Shown one piece after another: positions 5,727 through 9,173 of a stretch of DNA of 9,173 nt. Source of the stretch: Hydrogenothermaceae bacterium (GTDB taxonomy: Bacteria; Aquificota; Aquificia; Aquificales; Hydrogenothermaceae); contig JALSSG010000186.1 of the NCBI GenBank assembly GCA_026984355.1, forward strand, positions 1 to 9,173, read 5' to 3'. The notes under the pieces are model-generated. The model saw nothing but the letters and a program-made list of their open reading frames with translations, had not been told where the DNA came from and searched no databases. Position 1 is the stretch's first letter, and every line of letters starts with the position of its first letter. A program made the translations under genes and the position numbers.

Positions 5727-6601
5727 TAACTCCTTACCGCTGTAAGAACTGCCTTCATTAGACTTATTTCTTTATCATCTAAAGTTTCATATCCACATAT
5801 TAAAAATCCATATATATGGTTTTTATTTTCTATAGAACAGGAAATTATGTATTTTGTTAAAAACTCTTTGTTTACTTTAGTTTCCTCTAAAACATTAAAG
5901 CCTGTAGTTAGATATTTGGGAATATCTTTTTTACAGTCTAATTCTCCTATAGCTATACATTTTCTTCTCTCAAAGTCATAAAAAACTATACCTTTTGTGT
6001 TTGTCTCATTATATATAGCTGACAGAAATCCTTCTAAAGAGATATTCCTGTCCTCTAAGTCATTTATCAGATTTATTATATTTTTGTAAGCTTGATATTC
6101 ATACAAATATTCTTGCAGTTTAAGATTTTCTGTGTATATACTTTCCATATCTTTCTTTATTTCATTTATAACTTTTTTTTCAATAGAGAGTTTTTTATAA
6201 AAATTTAAAAAAGACAGTATAAATGCAATATAGATAGGTATAAAAATAATTTCTGAAAAACCTGATATATAAAGACCTAAAGATAGAGGAACTAAAGAAA
6301 GCACAGAAAATAGGATAATGTCTTTTTTATTTTCTAAAAAGTTCACAGCAAGAGGAAAGATAAACAAAGATATCTCAGGATATGATGTAAGATATGAAAA
6401 AATTGATATAAAAATCACATCAATAAAAAACATCAAAACTTTAAATAGTTTTCCTTTGTAGAAAGATATAATTAAAAATACTGATGATATGTAAAACAGG
6501 TTTAATATTAAAAATGGAATTTTATAATCTATATGTTCATAAAGTACTATAATCAAAGATGTAATAACTATTAAAACTTTTATGCCTAATTCGAAAAACA
6601 T
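5714..6601 (-). CDS. Six-pass membrane protein with coiled coil and C-terminal GAF-like domain, no output domain
   Basis: I do not recognise a named family. The 295-residue protein begins with about six hydrophobic segments (roughly 7-21, 27-48, 53-71, 76-87, 94-113, 117-134). A charged helical stretch likely to be a coiled coil follows (about 136-175, rich in Lys and Glu), then a GAF-like domain (about 187-293): TKGIVFYD (202-209), CSIENKNHIYGFLICGYETL (255-274) and a final amphipathic helix. This is the layout of a membrane sensor, but it stops after the GAF domain: no kinase, GGDEF, phosphatase or helix-turn-helix follows, and downstream DNA on this strand is only the antisense of the GT20 gene. 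Its ATG directly abuts the TAG of the 335-residue gene, so the two are probably co-translated. The ligand is unknown. Its 3' end overlaps the GT20 gene tail to tail by 13 bases with no visible terminator. Confidence 0.75.
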   Translation of the reverse strand: MFFELGIKVLIVITSLIIVLYEHIDYKIPFLILNLFYISSVFLIISFYKGKLFKVLMFFIDVIFISIFSYLTSYPEISLFIFPLAVNFLENKKDIILFSVLSLVPLSLGLYISGFSEIIFIPIYIAFILSFLNFYKKLSIEKKVINEIKKDMESIYTENLKLQEYLYEYQAYKNIINLINDLEDRNISLEGFLSAIYNETNTKGIVFYDFERRKCIAIGELDCKKDIPKYLTTGFNVLEETKVNKEFLTKYIISCSIENKNHIYGFLICGYETLDDKEISLMKAVLTAVRSYYCS

Positions 6602-7609
6602 CTAAAACTCTCTATAAATGTTTTTCAAAATTGAAAATAATATATAGGCAGTTTTTTTTATTTTATCTTTTGATAAAAAACTGTAGTGTAGTTTATTTTT
6701 ATGCACATTTGGATAAGAATAAAACCATATAATTGGAGAATTTTGTATTATCAAATCTACATTTGTATATTCTTTCATTGGTATTTTATTAACACTTTCC
6801 CCTATTTTACTAAGTATATTGTCTATTTTATTTTCTGTGTACTTATCAATTAAGTACCTATAGTTTTTTATAACTATTTTTTCGTTTCCAAGCCCACTAT
6901 TTTGAACGTTTAAAATTCCTAATACCTTTTCTGTGTTTATATTTTTAATATGCTCTATAAGACCTGCATTATTATAATATGTTAAATCACTAAACAAAAA
7001 CCTTATTCTATACCCTTTTGGTGATGAAATCTGTAAAGACCTTCTTATTAATTCTTTTATAACTTTGTAGCTTCCATAGAAGCTAAGATTGTTAATAGAC
7101 TGGGTTTTAGAATCATATGGAAGTATAACGAAGAAATAATAACTTCCATATCCTATGTCAAAAAATAAATTAGTTCCATTAATTTCAAACGATTTTTCTT
7201 TAAAAACAACCTCTTCTAAATTTAGATTTTTTATATTTTTAGTTTCTAAAATAGGAGTATAAAACATCTTCAGTGGAGAATTAACTAAAACTCTTTGTGT
7301 TATGACTAAACTTACATTAAATAAATTGATAAATTTAAGTTCTTCTTCATATATCTGTGGGACTAAAAGAATTTTTCCATCTAATAAGTCTGGTTTATAA
7401 CCTAATATGTATGGAAAAATCTTATTTAATTTTATTGTTTTTTTATAATCTAAATCCTTTAAAGAAGGTATAAGAAATTTAGCTACACCTTTTTCTTTAT
7501 CTATTTTTATCTTTTCTAAAGATATTACTTTTTTTGAGAAAACTTCTCTGTCAATCTTTATATTAAAAGTTTTTTCAAGGTCATATTTTATGTAGTTATC
7601 TAATTTCAC
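6602..7609 (-). CDS. Uncharacterised 335-residue protein resembling a catalytically dead M28 peptidase
   Basis: No clear family at first sight. Order of parts: an N-terminal region (1-70), a PA-domain-like strand pattern LDGKILLVPQ...LVITQ (76-105), then a stretch matching the M28 peptidase layout. In it the usual HYDS becomes PYDS (164-167), DDNASG becomes NNLSF (173-177) before a helix (about 180-190), IRFLF plus Glu-Glu becomes RIRFLFSDLTY (201-211), NLDMIG becomes NVQNSG (234-239), and the C-terminal YHT..D becomes LHYSFLSKD (307-315). Most zinc ligands and the catalytic Glu pair are therefore replaced, while one Asp (166) and one His (308) may remain. No signal peptide or membrane segment is seen, so it looks cytoplasmic. 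The start is GTG, one base after the ilvE stop, with only a distant GGTGA as ribosome site. Coupled expression with ilvE and the membrane GAF gene is likely; function is unknown. Confidence 0.7.
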   Translation of the reverse strand: MKLDNYIKYDLEKTFNIKIDREVFSKKVISLEKIKIDKEKGVAKFLIPSLKDLDYKKTIKLNKIFPYILGYKPDLLDGKILLVPQIYEEELKFINLFNVSLVITQRVLVNSPLKMFYTPILETKNIKNLNLEEVVFKEKSFEINGTNLFFDIGYGSYYFFVILPYDSKTQSINNLSFYGSYKVIKELIRRSLQISSPKGYRIRFLFSDLTYYNNAGLIEHIKNINTEKVLGILNVQNSGLGNEKIVIKNYRYLIDKYTENKIDNILSKIGESVNKIPMKEYTNVDLIIQNSPIIWFYSYPNVHKNKLHYSFLSKDKIKKTAYILFSILKNIYREF

Positions 7610-7610
7610 A

Positions 7611-8516
7611 TCAGATTTCTATCACCCAGTTTTTGTATTTTTCGATTTTTCCTCTTACAGCCTTAAAATACACTTTTTGAATTTCTTTTGTTATTTTTCC
7701 TGGCTTTCCATCTCCTACTTTTCTGTGGTCTATCTCTATTACTGGTGATACCTGTGCTCCTGTTCCACAGAAAAACACTTCATCAGCCACATAAAGCTCA
7801 GTTCTGGCTATATGTCTTTCTTCTACCTCATATCCTAAATCTTTTGCTATTTGTATTACAGCCCATCTTGTAATTCCTTCTAAAATATCATCACTTACAG
7901 GAGGAGTAATAAGCTTACCATTTCTAACTATAAATATGTTTTCTGCACTTCCCTCAGATACAAATCCTTTTTCGTTAAGTACAATAGCCTCATCTGCACC
8001 TGCAAGAATAGCTTCCGTTTTTGAAAAAGCACTATTAACATATGCTCCAGCAACTTTCAGTCTTGGTGGTATCATATTATCATTTAGCCTTCTCCACGAA
8101 GATACTATAGCTTTAACACCTTGATTTATATCTATGTAGTCTCCAAGGGGATAGGTATAAATAGCTATTTTGGCTTTATATCCTATAAGTTTTGGACTTA
8201 TCTTAAGGTCAGAAAAGTAAACTATAGGGCGTATATAGATATCACTTTTTATATTATTTTTCTTTATAAGTTCTTTAGTTATATCAACAAGCTCGTCTAT
8301 TGATTCATCAATTTTCATATTTAATACTTTCATGTTTTGGAATAATCTTTGATAATGCTCCTTGAAAAATAATCCATACATTTTGTTTGTTTCTTCATCG
8401 TAATACGCTCTTATTCCTTCAAATACAGCTGTACCATAGTGGAAAGAGTTTGTTTTGATACTGATTTTAGCTTCATCTTCAGGTACTATTTTTCCTTCAA
8501 AATATATATATTCCAA
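7611..8516 (-). CDS. ilvE: Branched-chain amino acid aminotransferase
   Basis: Fold-type IV PLP aminotransferase of 301 residues, the usual length. It catalyses the last step of valine, leucine and isoleucine synthesis, moving the amino group of glutamate onto the branched-chain 2-oxo acids; cytoplasmic. Visible: FHYGTAVFEGIRAY (25-38), YIRPIVY (94-100), the PLP lysine K154 in LKVAGAYVNS (153-162), NEKGFVSEGSAENIF (181-195) with E193 at the cofactor pyridine position, TPPVSDDILEGITR (204-217) and CGTGAQVSPV (250-259). It begins with TTG; GGAGGA nine bases upstream supports this start. An extended -10 promoter lies about 40 bases upstream. D-amino-acid aminotransferase and aminodeoxychorismate lyase share the fold, but the conserved blocks favour IlvE. 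Confidence 0.93.
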   Translation of the reverse strand: MEYIYFEGKIVPEDEAKISIKTNSFHYGTAVFEGIRAYYDEETNKMYGLFFKEHYQRLFQNMKVLNMKIDESIDELVDITKELIKKNNIKSDIYIRPIVYFSDLKISPKLIGYKAKIAIYTYPLGDYIDINQGVKAIVSSWRRLNDNMIPPRLKVAGAYVNSAFSKTEAILAGADEAIVLNEKGFVSEGSAENIFIVRNGKLITPPVSDDILEGITRWAVIQIAKDLGYEVEERHIARTELYVADEVFFCGTGAQVSPVIEIDHRKVGDGKPGKITKEIQKVYFKAVRGKIEKYKNWVIEI

Positions 8517-8555
8517 GACTAAAAATCCTCCAAAATTTCTTGGTTTTAATTTATT

Positions 8556-8564
8556 ATTATATCA
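8556..8564 (-). promoter_or_regulatory. Extended -10 promoter of the ilvE operon
   Basis: The minus strand reads TGATATAAT, matching the extended -10 form TGnTATAAT, and would start transcription some 30 bases before the ilvE TTG. No good -35 is present, as is usual for extended -10 promoters. Confidence 0.5.
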
Positions 8565-8588
8565 ACTAAAGAAAGTATTAAGTTTTGT

Positions 8589-8592
8589 GGAG
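8589..8592 (+). promoter_or_regulatory. Ribosome binding site deciding the ytfJ-like start
   Basis: GGAG (within GTGGAG) ends seven bases before the TTG at 8600. The in-frame TTG at 8585 has only a poor A-rich match, so the downstream TTG is the better start. Confidence 0.55.
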
Positions 8593-8599
8593 TTTTGAA

Positions 8600-9100
8600 T
8601 TGGGATTTTTAACAGCTATATTTTTAGCTTTAATGTTAAATTTAGGTTCTGTGCCACCGTACATAGAGCTAAAAGGAAAAGATGGAAGTCTTGTAAATGG
8701 AAAACCATTTTCCACAAAAATGATAAAAGGAAAAGTTTATCTTGTCTTTTATGTAGACCCTGATGTCAGAGATTTAAATAATCATTTTATACAAAAGCTG
8801 AAAAAACAAAATTTTGATAAAGAAAAATTTGGCTCTATTGTTATTATAAACATGAAGGCCACATGGCTACCTGGTTTTATACTAAATAAACTTCTAAAAG
8901 AGAAACAAAAAGAGTTTCCAGATACTGTATATGTAAAAGATAAAAATAAAATTTTCGTAAAAGAATGGAGACTAAAGGATGATGATTATAATGTTCTACT
9001 TTTTGATAAATCTGGTAAACTTATTTTTTATAAAAGTGGTAAATTAAGCAGTAAAGATATACAAACAGTTATAAATCTTATAAAACAAAACATCGAATAA
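8600..9100 (+). CDS. YtfJ-like exported thioredoxin-fold protein without cysteines
   Basis: A 166-residue protein with this start (171 if the upstream TTG at 8585 is used). The N-terminus is a hydrophobic signal-like segment, GFLTAIFLALMLNLGSV (2-18), with no basic residue before it, so whether it is cleaved or stays as an anchor is unclear. The rest resembles E. coli YtfJ as I recall it, a periplasmic protein of unknown function with a thioredoxin-like fold: a VPP-x-IEL start after the signal, GKVYLVFYVDPDVRD (44-58), a central WLPGF, then EWRLKDDDYNVLLFDKSGKL followed by an FYKSGKLSSKDIQ-VINLI end. The protein contains no cysteine, so it cannot act as a CXXC thioredoxin or a peroxiredoxin. 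It diverges from ilvE across an 83-base gap. No terminator is visible before the next start. Confidence 0.75.
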   Translation: MGFLTAIFLALMLNLGSVPPYIELKGKDGSLVNGKPFSTKMIKGKVYLVFYVDPDVRDLNNHFIQKLKKQNFDKEKFGSIVIINMKATWLPGFILNKLLKEKQKEFPDTVYVKDKNKIFVKEWRLKDDDYNVLLFDKSGKLIFYKSGKLSSKDIQTVINLIKQNIE

Positions 9101-9107
9101 TTCAAAA

Positions 9108-9173
9108 ATGAAAATAAATAGATTTCCTAAAATGGCCGCTTTACAAAAATATAGAGCATTAAAACTTGGATAT
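9108..9173 (+). CDS. Start of an unidentified gene (first 22 codons, cut by window edge)
   Basis: An ATG seven bases after the ytfJ-like stop opens a frame that runs to the window end, reading MKINRFPKMAALQKYR followed by ALKLGY. No Shine-Dalgarno is visible, and an in-frame ATG eight codons later is an alternative start. The same strand and the short gap suggest an operon with the ytfJ-like gene. The fragment is too short to assign to a family. Confidence 0.45.
   Translation, partial: MKINRFPKMAALQKYRALKLGY

Noticed and set aside
5733..5746. Small hairpin CTTAC-CGCT-GTAAG just after the GT20 stop, considered as a terminator
   Set aside because: The stem is only five base pairs, no T-run follows on either strand, and it lies inside the 3' end of the membrane GAF gene.
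4232..5751. A 10-base inverted repeat flanking the GT20 gene (CAGTTCTTAC at 4232-4241 and its complement at 5742-5751), as if the ends of a mobile cassette
   Set aside because: Ten-base matches are expected many times by chance in 9 kb. There is no target duplication, transposase or composition change, and the right copy lies inside the neighbouring coding sequence.
7688..8303. Three short plus-strand open frames (60-62 codons) opposite ilvE
   Set aside because: They lie inside the antisense of a clearly conserved aminotransferase and show no family signal or ribosome sites. A similar 66-codon frame opposite thrC (2399-2599) is rejected for the same reason.
1..9173. CRISPR arrays, tRNA/rRNA genes, riboswitches, insertion sequences
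   Set aside because: Coding sequence fills nearly the whole window. The longest non-coding gaps are about 90 bases and contain no repeated units, cloverleaf, or structured leader that I can see.

Overview
The window is AT-rich, densely coding DNA from what looks like a thermophilic bacterium, most likely an Aquificales-type organism (Sulfurihydrogenibium or Persephonella-like). This rests on the low GC, the Lys/Glu/Ile-rich proteins, GGAGG-type ribosome binding sites mixed with several TTG/GTG starts, and the gene families present. It is an inference from composition and remembered family resemblance, not from a search. There are eleven protein genes (two cut by the window edges), no RNA genes, no insertion sequences, no CRISPR array, and no gene-free stretch longer than about 100 bases.

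Left block (1-3426, minus strand). Five tightly packed genes are read right to left: a threonine synthase-type PLP enzyme, a CysO-like small sulfur-carrier protein, an 80-residue NIL-domain protein, a Ppx/GppA exopolyphosphatase/pppGpp phosphatase, and histidinol-phosphate aminotransferase (hisC, C-terminal part outside the window). Junctions are 18 bases, then overlaps of 1, 1 and 7 bases, so this is almost certainly one operon. The first three genes form the most interesting unit. A ubiquitin-like sulfur carrier beside an O-phosphohomoserine-using enzyme and a NIL domain suggests thiocarboxylate-dependent sulfur amino acid synthesis or its control.

Middle block (3513-5726, plus strand). Aat (leucyl/phenylalanyl-tRNA-protein transferase) is followed by a GT20 glycosyltransferase of the trehalose-6-phosphate synthase family. 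The GT20 protein keeps the sugar-nucleotide site but appears to have lost the residues that hold the phosphate of glucose-6-phosphate in E. coli OtsA. Between thrC and aat lies a short divergent promoter region with a perfect 18-base palindrome.

Right block (5714-8516, minus strand). IlvE (branched-chain aminotransferase) is followed with almost no spacing by two genes I cannot name. The first is a 335-residue protein that looks like an M28 metallopeptidase fold without its zinc and catalytic residues. The second is a six-pass membrane protein with a coiled coil and a C-terminal GAF-like domain but no output domain. The last of these overlaps the end of the GT20 gene tail to tail by 13 bases.

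Right edge (8600-9173, plus strand). A YtfJ-like exported thioredoxin-fold protein without cysteines is followed by the first 22 codons of an unidentified gene.
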